From Pomphorhynchus laevis (Eukaryota > Acanthocephala > Palaeacanthocephala > Echinorhynchida > Pomphorhynchidae), in contig WNNJ02001554.1 of NCBI GenBank assembly GCA_012934845.2, forward strand, positions 168,986-232,985: a stretch of DNA of 64,000 nucleotides, in the 5' to 3' direction. Position numbers and translations under genes: made by a program. Below are positions 22,366 through 36,186 of the stretch, piece by piece (position 1 is the stretch's first letter; each line of letters begins with the position of its first letter). The notes under the pieces were generated by a model. That model saw only the letters and a list, made by a program, of their open reading frames with translations. It was not told the DNA's origin and made no database searches.

Positions 22366-23090
22366 TGTTTTACAGGTAAATTGATAAAAAAAATCAAATT
22401 ACATTACATTTTTCTTTGATGGTTCTTTAATAACATTTAATACCAATAAAACATTTAACACCAGCTTTGAAGTTGGATGCGATTCCAAAGATTGCGATCT
22501 ATGGACACTTGTTCGTGTTAAAATATCCGACGACTCGGTGTATAAACGTAAACATTTCACTTGCGGTTTTTGTACATCAGTACGACTACTACAGTTATCC
22601 TGCTCATCTACTCCTGTATCACACACGACCACTCAAACCAATGCTGTTTTAGATGTTTCCCTCGCATCAACACCTGACTTCGCATCATATAATCCCATTA
22701 TTAAACCTACTCTCTCACACACTCCTCGTTCAACTACGTACCAAACTTCCATTATATTTTTCTTTGATGGTTCTTTAATAACATTTAATCCGAGAGGGAT
22801 TTTTCATGACATTTTCTTAATTTTTAAATAAAACTGTTCAACTGTTTATAATGTGTGATTTTGACAATTTATAAAATTCTTTGCATTGTAATTAAAATAT
22901 TTTTTCAAACATGTATCTTTTCAATTCCTAAGTATAAACGAATCTTTTGAAATATCGGACTACCCTGTTTTAATAATAGACAGCAAAACATTAATATTTT
23001 AAACACAATAGAAAATTTTACCAATAAAACATTTAACACAATAGAAAATTTACACCAAAACATCAAAGCTATACCGAACAGCTGTTAGCT
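22366..23090. other. gene-free stretch upstream of PP5, with direct duplications
   Basis: A ~35-bp word starting TTTTTCTTTGATGGTTC occurs at about 22407 and again at about 22758, and CCAATAAAACATTTAACAC occurs near 22442 and 23019. Short frames between them match nothing I recognise. The PP5 promoter should lie in 22850-23170, but no clear TATA or initiator pattern stands out. Confidence 0.5.
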
Positions 23091-23171
23091 TTGCGACGTT
23101 TCGGTCATTTTTGTTCGCTGGTATTTAAACTATTTTTTAACGTTAACTACCGAAAATGTTTTGCAGAAAAT

Positions 23172-26100
23172 ATGACAAAATCAGAATTTCAGTGTTCACC
23201 GGTCATAGAAGATGACGATGCGAAATTAATTAAAGATATGCTGCTTTCTAATTCCGACGAAGAGATTACCGAAATTGCAGTAAAGCTACGAGATACTTTT
23301 ATAAATAAAAATGGATTAAAGTTAGATGAAGTCGTTAATTATATAAAATCACTGGGAAATAGTGAGTTTCGTGAAAATGACGTAACTATGGCGTTGAAAC
23401 TATATTCTATTGCGATAAGTCTTGATGATAGAAACGCATTTCTTTATGCCAACCGTAGTGCCGTTCATATTCGTCTTGAAAATTATGGATATGGTCTTCA
23501 AGACGCTGATCGCGCAATCGAATGCGATCCGATGTTCGTTAAGGCAAGCAGACTTTTTAGATATTGTCGATGACAAATTTGATTATTTTATAATGTAGAC
23601 CTTCATAACCGAATTGGTCTAATGTTAGAATTCTGATTATCTTTTGCTGCAGCGTTTTCTAATGTCATCTTTTTATAAATTTTGATTTATATATTCAAGA
23701 TAATCGCCATTATTTGCTATCTCATAATTGATGGTGATTATATTTGGTAATTTCTTTTATTAAATCATTTAGTTGAATCTGGGTTTACTTATTATTTAAG
23801 TTAAAGATAACACGTATTATAAATGAAATATATAATTTAGATTAATATAATTTAATATTTAAAGGAGTTTTTAATAGTTTAGTCGTTCATATTTTTTGAT
23901 ATACCCTGTTCTAGCGATATTTTTCTATTAGAAACTTGTGTTACCAAGTTTTGACCACATATGTAATAATATAATTAAATAATATAATTAAATATAATTA
24001 TTTAATTATTTAATTAATAATTAAATAATTTTTTAATTATTTGGGAACCTTCGATTAATCTAATTTTTTTAATAATTAAATTAATAATTTTTCTATAAAT
24101 ATTTTTACTTTTTAAAATTAAATTTCGTTCTCGTTTTACAGATTTCAGTCATTTTAGTCATTATATAATTAATATATAATTCTATTATTAATTGTATAAT
24201 TAATATATAATTTAATATAATTAATATTTTTACTTATTTTTACTTGTTTGCTTATTCAGAGTTTAGTAATTTACCCATTGATAATTATTTTAATATAAAA
24301 TATCAGCTATTTATATTTTTATTCTAAACAAAATTTAATTTATTAATCAATTACTAAATTTAATAAACCTTTTATATTTTTATATATTTAAAATGCATAA
24401 CAATTTACTATATTGCAGTAGCTTAAATATATTTTCATTATTATATTTATTCTTATTTATTTAATCTTTTAATCTGCAACAATTAAGCTACTATTATATT
24501 ATTATTTTTTCAATTATATTATATTATTAATTATTAATTATATTAATAAATATTAATAAATATTATTAATTATTATTGTATATAATAATATATTATATAG
24601 TATACATTATACATAATCTAGTATACACAATTATGTATTAAAAATTAAAACGGTGCCGGATACCTTAATAAACATAGCAGAACGTGAGTCCATATAAATG
24701 TTTCTTGCGAAATGAGATCGCACGATCGTCTAATCAAAAATATACTTGGACAACCTTCAATTATGTTCTTGCTCGCTCTCCAAATGCTCATAATATCGAT
24801 CCTCGCGAGTTATCATCTTATTTGCAGTCTAAAATCACTACGATCATCTATATCCATATAAATCATCAATCCTCATTTTGCTCATCATGCAAATTGCTTC
24901 CTGAGCTATTCCATCTTCTTTATGTTTCTTCTTGCGAAGTCTCTAAGGTTCTCCTCTTTTTATGCCCAACAACTATTTGCCTGCGACCCTATTCCGACAT
25001 ATGTACTTAAATCTATTCATTCCATTATATATCTATTCCTTACCACCATTTTCAACTGCTTTATTCGTAAGTGCACTTTTCCAGAGAACTGGAAAGCTTC
25101 CATCGGACGTCATCTTCTAAAGACACTATCTTGATCCTTTGCTTCAATCTTCATATCGCTCGATTTCTCTTCCAACTTAATGTAAACTCCTTGGGCGTCT
25201 TGTGCTATATCAGCTCAATCTATACCTCTTTTCCTCAAATTTATACCCCCATTCCAATCTGCATTCCACTTTAAGCACTCTACTGAACTCTGTTGTCAAA
25301 ATGTTTTCAGTGATCTACTTCAAGTCCGCGATATTAAAATATGTAATGTCGTAATATCCCTTGACATGTCTTCTGCGTTCGACATTGGATCATTCTATAC
25401 TACTATCTCGGCTTCGTCACGATTATGGTTTCTCAGTTCCAACTGTAGCCTAGTTCATATATCTTCTTCCATCTCGCACGGTGTTCTAAAATGCTCAGTT
25501 TTGGGTCATCTATTTTTCTACCTTATCTTCTCGGTGATTTGTCGGTTATAACTCGTGAATTTAAGTTTCATATGATGCTATATGCCGATGATATCTTCCT
25601 TTACTATTAAGTGCATCATCTATGTACCCACGATCTCGCTATTTCTACCACAAATTATCTTTTATCTATCTCCAATCATCTTTCCCCTTCGTATAACTTT
25701 TAATCCTAAAAAGAACGAAATCATGTGAATCATCCCTCATCACCTCGACATTACGTCATCTATTTTATCTGTTAATTCGATCATTCTTCAAATCGTTGAC
25801 AATCTTATTGTCTTAGGTTTTCACTTTTTTGCTAATGACAAAGTTCGCTCATCGTTTTTATTCCCTCGTGATCTCCGTTGCATTCATAGCCTGATCGACT
25901 TCTGCTCTTGTCTCATTTTTATATTGTCTCTCGTGTCTCCCAGTCGATTATTGCCTTAGCCTATTAGAGATTTCCTTAATCAACTCTTCCAATTCTGCGC
26001 TTTTACCTCTTTAACGTATCATACACTATGCTACTCGTATCCTTTTGCGTCTTCGCCGCTTCGATATATCTCCCATAAATTTTCCGTCATGTTTTGGCCC

Positions 26101-29100
26101 ACCATTAACTTTCGTGTTGAATTTCGTTTCCGTATTTTTACCTTTCGTCTTCTATTTTGTCACTCACTATCTTACTCTCACCTTGTTTATTTTGAGGATT
26201 CGCGCTCTACCTCCTTGGCTCTGCTATCAAATAATTTTCTACTTTTCCACGTCTCTTGGCACTCAATCAATTATAGTCTCCGATCTTTTATCGTCGCAGG
26301 TCCACTTGCCTGGAATTCTTTGCCAGCTTACGTTCGTTATTCCTCGTCGCTTCCATTCTTCAAACAACGTCTACGTTTCTGAAATATGCCTCCTCTTCTA
26401 CAATAAGTCAATAAATCTATTCCATCAGCATCGTATCCAACTCGCATCACTATCATACCTCTTCAACTAATTTCTTAACCTTTTTTCTTTTCCCCGACGT
26501 CTTGTCACATTTCATTTATATCCTTTACCTTCAATATACTTCCTTAAATTTCATAATAGTATATGATAGTATATAATATGATATAAGCATTTTAATAGAA
26601 ATATAAAAAACTTCTTATACATTAAGGATGGACTTTATTTATCTCATTTGACGTACTAACAAACATCCCCTAGATGACATTTTTCTTAATAACGTCGTAG
26701 GCTTATCTGTTCTACAGATTATTTACGTATGAATGGAGAAGGGCCATGACACGGAGCTTATTGAAAATTACTTATCCGATATGTGTCATTAAAAGGCATA
26801 AAATAAATCTTTTACACTGAGAAATAAAATTATTAAATACGAGAAAAAGTCTAATTATATAAATATACCCTTTATTAACAATAAGTGAAATTCAATGTTT
26901 TTAATAAAAAAATACCTAAACTTCAAAGAACATAATTATAATGTACATAAAGGTATCACTTCTAGTGTGATTGCTCAACACTTCGTTAATCCAAATCACG
27001 TCATTGATTTTGAAAGTGCATCTGTTTTATCGATTGAAAATTATTTCTTATTCCGCATTATTCAAGCGTATTTTATTTGCAAGAAAACCCATTTAATGTA
27101 TTCTGATAAATCTCATTATACCATATCACCAATACATTAATTGTTATCAAGAGGTTAGTATAATTTACATTGCATGGTCTTAACGAATCCGAAATTCCGA
27201 GTTAATATATTTAATTTCGGTTTTTATTCTCTCCCCATTATATTTTATTTTTTCTACAATTTTTGTTTGTATCTCTTGGCTGAAAATCGCATCACGGGTA
27301 ACGAAGTTACTAATAAAATATGAAGTAATACTTTCAATCTTAAATATAACTTTTAAAAATTTAACTACCTTTCTATTATTGGATAAAAATATCCAATAAT
27401 ATTAAAGACAAATTATCAAAGACAAATTATATAAAAATATATAAATATATAAGTTGTCAAAAGAAATGTTTTATGTAAAATATATTGTGAAAGAACCGGG
27501 AAAAACGAATATTTAACATTTCGATTGCTTATGTCAATATCTTCAGGTAAACATATTTTCCTTTAGATGGTAATATGATCCAATGAAATAAACTAGTGTT
27601 GTTTTCTTTATTCTAAATATTTGTGAAATTAATATTCTTTACATTAAAGGAATTCTAGTAACATCATTTGTATGATCAATGTTAACTTAGTATCGTGAAT
27701 AATATAATTTTTCCCATTCCTGCTATCAAATTTGAAGGAATCAATTAAAGAAATGATTGATTTTCTTGCACAAGTTTCAACCTTCCCTCTATCAAAACTA
27801 AGTTGACACATGATCCAATAAACAGATTATATTGAGTGCCTATAAATGTATGCAATCAAAATATAGCAATTGAGTATGTCTTTAATTTTCAGTTATTATA
27901 TAATTCTATATGAACATCTTTTTATATTTGATATTATAATGAATTTATAATTATTGAATTTGTTGGAATTTCAGGGTATTATCATTTGATCCCGGATGGC
28001 GTAGTACCATCATGTAATCGCAAATGGCAATGTAGTTTTGCGTCTCCTGTAATTGCATTTATAAATAGCAGAGTTAAATTAGCTTAATACAAATGGCAAT
28101 TACTTAATTAAATGTGTGTAGATATAGAGTGATAAAAAATAATAATTAATTGCTGCTGCTTTTACTAATAAAGAGGCCGTCAAGCGCGAAAGCTTTTGAG
28201 ATAATATAGACCTATTTTGCAAGATGTTTGTATTTACTTTACACATTGATTGCAACTGATACTTTAATGATACTCACAATGAGCGGATATTTTCATCGTT
28301 ACTTGTTATACGTGTTTTTACATTAAACATATAAATATAATTTATATAATCTATATATTAGTTATTTGATTTTATTATATTTATATTATTTTAAATGTAT
28401 ATTGAATGTTGTTAAAGCAGTCAATTATATATAACAATATTAGTAAACCTTTACCGAGATATATACACAGATGAAATTTTTATGGCAGTTTCACGATTTT
28501 TAAGATTTGTATTGAAAGTTGCCCATGCACTATTTATGATCGAAATAAATTTAGAGACACGGAACTAATATAGCCATAACCTATTTTTAAACGATTATAT
28601 GTTAGATATTTGCAATTACATTAAGCTAAAGTCCTAATTAATTATAAAGACTATGTAGTTGTCTTTTGAAGTTTTATTTTGTTCAACAACATATATTTTT
28701 TTATTGAAGTAAATACTTTTGATGGTGAAAATGAAACTTTTATTTAGAAAATACTATTGATTTAAACTCTTTTGAGCTAAAATTTAGCAAGTTTAATGAT
28801 TAAAAATTTAATCAATTTAATAAATCGATTTAATAAATATTTTAATTGATTCAACGAGTCGAATAATTTTTATCGGAATATAACACTATTAACACCTATG
28901 TATTATTTTATCAGTTAATTATTTAGCTATTAGTAGCTACTATTATCTGTGATATAGGGATATTACCGAAGGGCTATATGCCTCATGGCTCTTGGACGTT
29001 ATAAAGAAGCAGTATCGAGTTACGAACAGGTTTCGAAAACCAGACCAGATAATCTCACTATACAGAAGAAAGTTGAAGAATGTCGAAGACAGATGCATCG

Positions 29101-32100
29101 AATTGCATTCGAGCGTGCGATCTGTATGGGAAGCTCTGCAAATGAAGAATTCAAAATCGATGTTAATCTACTAGGTGAAATATTTTAATATTTTTTTTGA
29201 TAGCTACATTTCTTAGCTATAAAAGTACATGGAAGGAATTTCGCTTATAAATACAATTTATTCAATAAATAATTAAACTAATAAATATGGTTATAACAAA
29301 CGTTTTATTTTCAGAAATGTGCCCGTTATAATACCATCTTAATGTTACTTCCTTAACCATGTGTTGTTTGAGATTGGATATGACTGTTTACTTACGATTG
29401 TTTTTACTCTTTAATTATCCAAAAGGTGAATCCTCAAATTCTTGATTTTTTTAATGAAGGATGGCTTTTTACAAATTATATTATAATATTTACAAATTAT
29501 GATTTCAAATAGTAATTATACTTAAAATATATTATATTATAACTTATATTAAATTATAATTTATGGTTAAACAAATTACCAGAAACCAATCTATAATACT
29601 TACAGTTAGCAATCAGATTGACATCTTAGTCAATACATAAATTCTCATTGTCCTGCCATAATATTTGCTAAATATTATGATATTATTATATTAATATAAT
29701 AATATTGATATAATATATTAATATTATAATATTATTTACAAAATTGCCAAAATATGTCCTGCCATATTTCGAATTAAAATACTAACCGTGAACTTTGTTT
29801 TCTTCTGTACGATTTTATTTGATGAAATTAATTTTTCTCTGTTGACATTTTTTATAAAAAAGCGGAATTCTCACATATTTACATAAGCGAATTGAAAATT
29901 ATCTAAATTTAAGGCTTTGAATAAGATCGGTTCTTTATAAAATATCAGAAAATCTGGATTAACAAACTTTCTGGTGGAAATAAAATAAAATTAATAATTT
30001 TTATTTAAAATAAAATTTTTAATTATTTCAAATAAAATTAATTGTTGTAAATGTGACAGTAATTTAATTCAATCAATTCCATTGTAATCAAACATTAATA
30101 ATACAATGAAGAGCTCACAAAAACATGATTTCAAATTTTATCGTTTTTAAAATTTCCTCGATATATAATCGATAAGATTAATTATATTGATCTTATCAAT
30201 ATAATCGATAATCATATTAATCGCGGTTATCTAATTTAGAAGTACCTGCGGATTACAGCGGTCCTAAACTCGATGAAAGCGGGACAGTTACTTTATCATT
30301 CGTTAATCAATTGACAGAACACTTTAGAAACCAAAAAAAATTACACAAAAAATACGCCTATCAGGTACTTATATGATGCTGTTGTAATGCAATTATTACA
30401 GTTTATTATTTTCAGATCCTAATGCACGCTAGAGAACATTTTAGAAATCAGAATACATTGATTCATATTGATATACCGACGGTTATATTTAAGTTTGACA
30501 TATTGTTTTTATTGTTGTTCTTTTCCTATAGAATTCAGTATTAACAGTTTGTGGGGACATTCACGGACAATATTTTGATCTTTTGAACATATTTGATTTT
30601 AATGGAGTTCCGTCTGCCGATAATCCATATGTAAGTTTATTCGCTGGGTTTAAAGTGCTGCGTATTGTTCAACGTCGCCACATTTTTAAATAAGTGTCAT
30701 TTATATTAAATGCTTGCTGAAATTTGAATGTACTTATTTATTTAGAGATTTAATAGATTTAAGATTTAATATTATTAAGATCTAATTAGTTTTAATGCAA
30801 GGAAGCGAAAACACCTAACCAACATTAATCACCACATAACCCTCTAACGCTTTCATTTTTCCAAGTCTAATATTGTGGTTATCAGAGGAATCTGAGATAC
30901 TTCACAAAGGGACTATATCTACGGCTGATATAAATATGTTAGTTCATTATTCGCATGCAAATTATTCGTTGCCCAATTCAACAATAAGATTAACTCATAC
31001 CGAAATAATCACAGTGAGGATAATAAGTCAGTTCTAGTGATTACGTAACGTGTATTAATGTATGAAATGTAAATACATTCATAATATCTATAATTTACTC
31101 TCTAATGTTGTTATATTCTCTACGGTCGAATAGATTAATGATTCTGAAATGTAAGTTTATCAAACGCTTTAATATCTCGTTCCAATATTACAAAAGGTTA
31201 CTTTATATCAATCATTATATACTTTAATGATTGCTTATTATAATTAATAAATATTGTATTCAGATTAATTTTTAATTACTTCAAAAATTATAAATTCTCG
31301 ATATTTATCTAATTATTAAATTCAAATAATGGATTTTCATAAATCTATTTAAGTAGGTCGATGCTAACTGAAGTGCAGGAAAATGTGTGGATGCTAAACA
31401 ATTCCGTAAATCAGTTAACTTACCGGGTAATGCAAGGCAATCCGCCAAGCCCGCTAATGTTCTCTATTTGATAGAGATACTATATCACCTGCTGAAATAA
31501 AAATATTAAATATTAAATATTTATATTTATGTAGTATAATATTGTATAACAATATTTATTCCTTTATAGTATTGTATAATATATACAATATATACATTGT
31601 TACAGTATACTACCATGTATTGCTAGTTGTTATTTTAGTTATTCAATGGAGACTTTGTGGACCGAGGATCGTTTAGTACAGAATGCATATTTTTACTTTT
31701 GGCATATAAGCTTCTGTACCCAAACCATTTCTTTCTAACACGAGGTAATATTCTGTGGTTCCCTACTCTCTTCTACTTTGTAAATTCAAAAGGCAACCAC
31801 GAAGCGATTTCAATGAACGAGATATACGGATTTATGGGCGAGGTCAAATCAAAGTAAAATAATCTATTTACTGAATTTTGTAGACTTTTTAATCTTTATT
31901 TAGATACGAAGATCGTATGTTCAAGTTATTTACCGAAATATTTAATTATCTTCCATTGTGCTATATTCTCAATAACGCCGCAGCCGTAAGACTTATCGTC
32001 GACAATGTACAGATTGAATATATTATCTTTAGGTCATGCATGGTGGACTATTTTCATCTGATGATGTTACTTTGGAAGATGTGGGTAAAATCGATAGAAA

Positions 32101-33491
32101 TCGTCAACCACCTGATACTGGTAATTAATATAAACCACTAATATTATTATATTATTTAAAATTGATATTATCTTGTTCTTATATTGTAGGCATCATGACG
32201 GATATTCTCTGGTCTGATCCATGTCACGAAACTGGACGACATCCGAGCAGAAGAGGCGTTGGATTGCAATTCGGACCAGATGTTACAGCTAAGTTTTGCG
32301 AAAATAACAAGCTTAAATATATAATTCGCAGCCATGAAATGCAGTTAGAAGGCGTTAACGTTATGCACAACAAACAATGTATAACTGTATTTTCAGCTCC
32401 GAATTATTGGTACGCTATTATAAGTAAATAATGATAAACCCGGATTTCTTTAAAGATGTTCATTAATTTAATAATCGTGCATTTATAGTTCAAATTTGGT
32501 AATTGTTTTGAATTATTTTTAAAAATATTGTATTTTTAACAAAATAATTACTAGATAGCAACTACTGCTGTAATTATTTTATGTATGGGAAAATGTTTTC
32601 TTTTCCCATACATGAAGACGATATTAATAACTGTAATTCGTTTGTAAAAAATACATTTTTTGTGGTTCCTTAACACTGAAATGATAAATCGGAAATCTTC
32701 ATATATTTTTCCCTAATGACCCTTAAAAAGTTAAAAGTTTTTTTTCGTAAAAAGTTCTTGGTGACCCGTAAAAAGTTACTTTTTACTCTTAAACATTATT
32801 CACTTCCAACAAAAGGTGATATTGCTGGCATCACATATAATTTATATTAGTGAACAATTCACTTTTGCCATTACGTTCTCACCATTCGGTAACTGTTTGT
32901 TCAGAGTTATATATTCGTGGTCTATCCCTTGGAAAAGAGTAAAGTTTAGCAAAAAATATTATAATTAATATTTTTTACAAAAATATTAATTATTATTTAT
33001 TTAATCAGCTAACTGAGTCTACGTATTTAATATAATTATAAACTAATATATATTAACAAAGCTTTTTGATATATTAACAAAGGTTGTTGATAGTCATGCT
33101 TCAATTCCGGTCGTTGGTCCTGATAAGTTATCAGCATTACCCCAATTTTTATCCAGACAATTAGCTGATATTTTTGATTAGTCATTTATTAGATAGTTTT
33201 TATTATCTATGATATATTTATCAAAAAATTTAATTTTATGTAAAACTTAACTTTTTGCATATCTGCAAAAAATATCTAGGGATCCCCTCTCTCTATTTAG
33301 TGATAGCATGAATAATAAAGGCGCGATCTTGAGAATATCACACGATCTCGAATACGAAATTAAACAATTTGCCGCAGTTGTAAGAAGTTCTTATTAATAA
33401 TATAAAACAAACCTTGTAAATATGTATTTTATTTTAGCCTCACCCTGACATAAAACCTATGGCATATTCAACTTCAATTCCATTCATGTAA
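23172..33491 (+). CDS. PPP5C: serine/threonine protein phosphatase 5 (12 exons)
   Basis: PP5 removes phosphate from Ser/Thr residues of signalling and Hsp90 client proteins; its TPRs bind the Hsp90 tail and block the active site at rest. Exons: 23172-23543, 28958-29174, 30240-30364, 30416-30481, 30532-30630, 31639-31744, 31793-31853, 31904-31985, 32033-32120, 32190-32409, 33301-33379, 33438-33491. They total 1569 nt, 522 residues, with no internal stop. TPRs cover about residues 55-160. Catalytic motifs are GDIHGQ (D269, H271), GDFVDRGS (D298), RGNHE (N330, H331), MHGG (H379), RSHE (H454) and APNYCD. Each is +27 against human PP5, arguing that no exon is missed. The C-terminal autoinhibitory helix region ([11 protein letters not shown]) is present. 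Intron 1 (5414 bp) has a GC donor, AAG/GCAAGC. Another in-frame ATG lies at 23091 and would add 27 residues. Confidence 0.95.
24650..26545 (+). mobile_element. decayed LINE in PP5 intron 1, same family as 1-1245
   Basis: Broken + strand frames give [30 protein letters not shown] (RT motif A), YADDIF (motif C), [10 protein letters not shown] and finally [15 protein letters not shown] near 26300-26340, colinear with the ORF2 of the window-start LINE. Many frame changes and stops show it is older than that copy. It is in the sense direction of the host gene. Confidence 0.75.
26895..27140 (+). mobile_element. PLE endonuclease C-terminal fragment in PP5 intron 1 (fossil)
   Basis: The translation has [20 protein letters not shown], as in the segment following the GIY-YIG core of Penelope-like endonucleases. 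Fragment only; no RT is attached. Confidence 0.55.
27141..28957. other. remainder of PP5 intron 1, no gene
   Basis: AT-rich intronic sequence ending in the acceptor GTGATATAG before 28958. No coding frame is seen. A PLE-like 3' hairpin word (ACATTTCGATTG ... ATCTTCAGG) lies near 27515-27557. Confidence 0.5.
33002..33200. mobile_element. PLE terminal module and LINE RT scrap in PP5 intron 10
   Basis: ATCAGCTAACTGAGTCTACG at about 33005-33024 is the recurrent PLE end. At about 33085-33180 the + strand reads [18 protein letters not shown], like the stretch just before the RT fingers of CR1-type LINEs. Both are short scraps. Confidence 0.5.
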
Positions 33492-33543
33492 TTAAGATAA
33501 TTTTAAAATGATTTGTTGATTTGGAAATATTTTTGCAATTTTG

Positions 33544-33549
33544 AATAAA
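33544..33549 (+). terminator. PP5 polyadenylation signal
   Basis: AATAAA, 53 bp beyond the PP5 stop codon. Confidence 0.6.
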
Positions 33550-33619
33550 AATACATTTTCGAATTTGATTTGTTTTCTTCACTGGGTAATTAACAGCTTG
33601 TATATGAAGTGGACTTATC

Positions 33620-34540
33620 TTTTCGAAATTATCCCGCTCATTTATATCGACCTGGCATTGCTAAAGCCAGGTCGTCATGTTTGATGTCTAGAGTAACTGC
33701 CATGAACTGCCGCTACATTGTCGTCAGTAATCAGCTTGCCGACATTGATGACGAAGCCCAGCTCTTTTCCCCTCGCCGTCAACATACTCCAGTCTGTCAG
33801 TAACGTGTCCACATCACCGCCTAACGTGGCACCATCCATATACCACATATTGCATTCCAACTTGATGCACTTTGTCAGTGCCAAGGCAGTGAAGTAGAAA
33901 AGCAGCGGAACGAAAGAATCACCTTGCTGTTTTCTCTCGTCCGATATAAGTGTGTACTGGTCGAAACGTAGGTACAATAGGCTAGAGTGGCATCTAAACA
34001 CCAACTGATTCAACAATGCAATTTAACTCTTTGCGGATCACTGTTAACATCGCATTGCGTCTCAGCGTGTTGAAAGCTTTAGTGAAATCGATTTTTAACA
34101 TAATCAGGTCACCCCCGATGTTCGCTAGATAATAGCGACTACGTGTGCAACTGTCTCCTCTCCATGTAAAATTCTGAATTCGAGTTAGGCCTGTGCCAGT
34201 TTAACAACCACAGCGACCCTCACAGCGCAACAGGCGATCTTTGCAAGACGGCGTATCGTGCATCCCACGTATATAGGTCTGACACCTCATTCCTTCTTAA
34301 TCAGTGCACACAGCGATGCACCGTATAAGACTGCCATCACAGTTTGCGGGACTTTACCAGTCAGGCACATGCTGCTGAAGTCTGTCAGTGAAACAGTTGC
34401 TATCCAGAAGCGACTGTTAGCGGACTAGTCATGTATAATCACAGTTTGCGGGACTTTACCAGTCAGGCACATGCTGCTGAAGTCTGTCAGGTATAACAGT
34501 CGCTATCCAGAATCGACTGTTAGCGGACTAGTCATGTCCT
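33620..34540 (-). mobile_element. RT remnant of a GVRPI-type non-LTR-like element
   Basis: On the - strand an upstream segment near 34480-34200 has LTGKVPQTVMAV, LCALIKKE and GVRPIYVGCTIRRLAKIA. A downstream segment (34016-33675) has QQGDSFVPLLF (motif B), NMWYMDGATLGG (motif C region, with the usual YLDD changed) and ELGFVINVGK. This set of landmarks belongs to a widespread invertebrate RT family that I cannot place in a named clade. It begins about 110 bp after PP5 ends, on the opposite strand. Confidence 0.65.
34335..34536. repeat. ~100-bp tandem duplication inside the RT remnant
   Basis: ATCACAGTTTGCGGGACTTT begins both copies (about 34336 and 34438), and both end at GACTAGTCATGT. The copies differ at only a few bases, so the duplication is younger than the decay of the element. 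Confidence 0.8.
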
Positions 34541-36186
34541 TAAGGTATTGAGGATGGGGACCATAAAATTTTTTTGTTGATCCTGTTGTGAACGTCTTGA
34601 TCGATTCAGTAATATAGATCTCAGTGAGGGTAAATGCCGTAGCTTGTGAGCTGGGTGTGTTATCAATGCTCTAAATGCCTGGTCCAATCAAATGCAAGCA
34701 CATGCTCGTTGTTATTAGCTTGAATAGCAGTTGTAGCGTTGCCCTATAAGAAGTGTTTTAGGTTCGGTGGCCAACCCTGCTAACTGCAATAATATAACCG
34801 TTGAAGGAACACAACCGGATCCTGAACATTGGTTACCATGTGTGTCATGATTATATATAACGCCACTTGACGTCAAACTCAGTTGCCGCAGACAAACTGC
34901 ATAAATGCCGGTTTCTTCTGATGACCGATATTCATTAATTGATTATAATCAGTTAATAGTATATTATTTTTCAATGAATACCTTCAGTTTCCTTGGAGTT
35001 CAAAAATAAACTTTTTGATTTCTTAGTTGTTGTATAATTTATTTTGTAATCAGTTGAACAATTTGAACTTTTTATTGTTTAACCAGTCAGTTAAAATTGT
35101 AATAAATAATTCGCATGGAACAAATACTTATATGGGCAAGTTTATTAAAACTACATATATCGGTTATATGTCGCATTTTGAGAAAGCCTTGATTTGCACA
35201 GCCAGTACTATAATCTGTGACGTGATTGTGTGTAAAATCCGTAAACTTTAATACTTTACAAAAAAGCTACATTAAAATAAAATCTGTGAAATGTAAGGAT
35301 GCTATACTGCACTCTTTTTTTATCCTAAAATTGTGTCTGTAAACTAGTGTACGAATATCGTAACAAACCAGCTGCAACACGACCCAACTAATAACATCTT
35401 CCTGCGCTAACGTTAGGGGATCATCAGGGCGCAGGCACTGAGTTTTAACATGCTGTAATACTTAGATGGCCTATAGAGAATCCAGTGAGTCGTTAAAAAT
35501 GCACGAAACATTCCTGAATATTCAATTAATTTTATTTTAATAAACTAAAATGTATTTAAATATGAAGAGTATTTTAATTAATGGTTGTATATTTTCGTTT
35601 TAACATAATTTTATAAACAATTTTGAATTCGGATCAAATGAAAACACGTTTTCACTTATTTTGTAAAATAAAAAGAGCTACTTTATAAAATCTTTAATTA
35701 TTTTCGTTGATTTCGAAGAAGTTTTAATTAATGAAATATTCTCAAAAACTTTGACCTACAAAAACGATGTGTCTCTTGTAGTAAAAAACAGATTTTATAG
35801 CTTTCTCTTCTAGAAACTCTAGGACACATTCTGTTAGTTCCTAGTACCTATCGATGAATAAAATCGTTCATTTGCCACCAAATATGTTTATTTTGTACCA
35901 TAGATAAATTCAAAATATTTCTTAATCTTAAAAATATATTAATTGATAATATACCATATATTATAATAAGGAAGGGATGTAATCAGGATCTCCAATCATG
36001 ACAGAACCTTCACAACTACCAGAACAAGATACTTTATTCCTAATTAGATTTATTCAATGTACTTTTTTTCAATGGCGTCGGAATATTGTTTTTACCTTGG
36101 GCACAATCAAGTACAAAAAGTTGCATCAAACATGTTTTTGGAAAAATAAACTCATTAAGTAAAAATATTTTAAATATTTGATAATG
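34541..36186. other. gene-free stretch
   Basis: No supported gene. Moderately AT-rich, with scattered short frames of ordinary composition and nothing I recognise. Confidence 0.5.

Noticed and set aside
22399-22831. Frames on both strands upstream of PP5 as a host gene
   Set aside because: Low complexity, no recognised domain, overlapping frames on both strands, and the segment lies between direct duplications.
23172-33491. PP5 as a pseudogene because of its many short exons
   Set aside because: All twelve exons join in frame, splice signals are present, and all catalytic residues keep a constant offset from human PP5.
35400-35450. CTGATGATCC on the minus strand as a hammerhead
   Set aside because: The downstream stem is not followed by GAAA.
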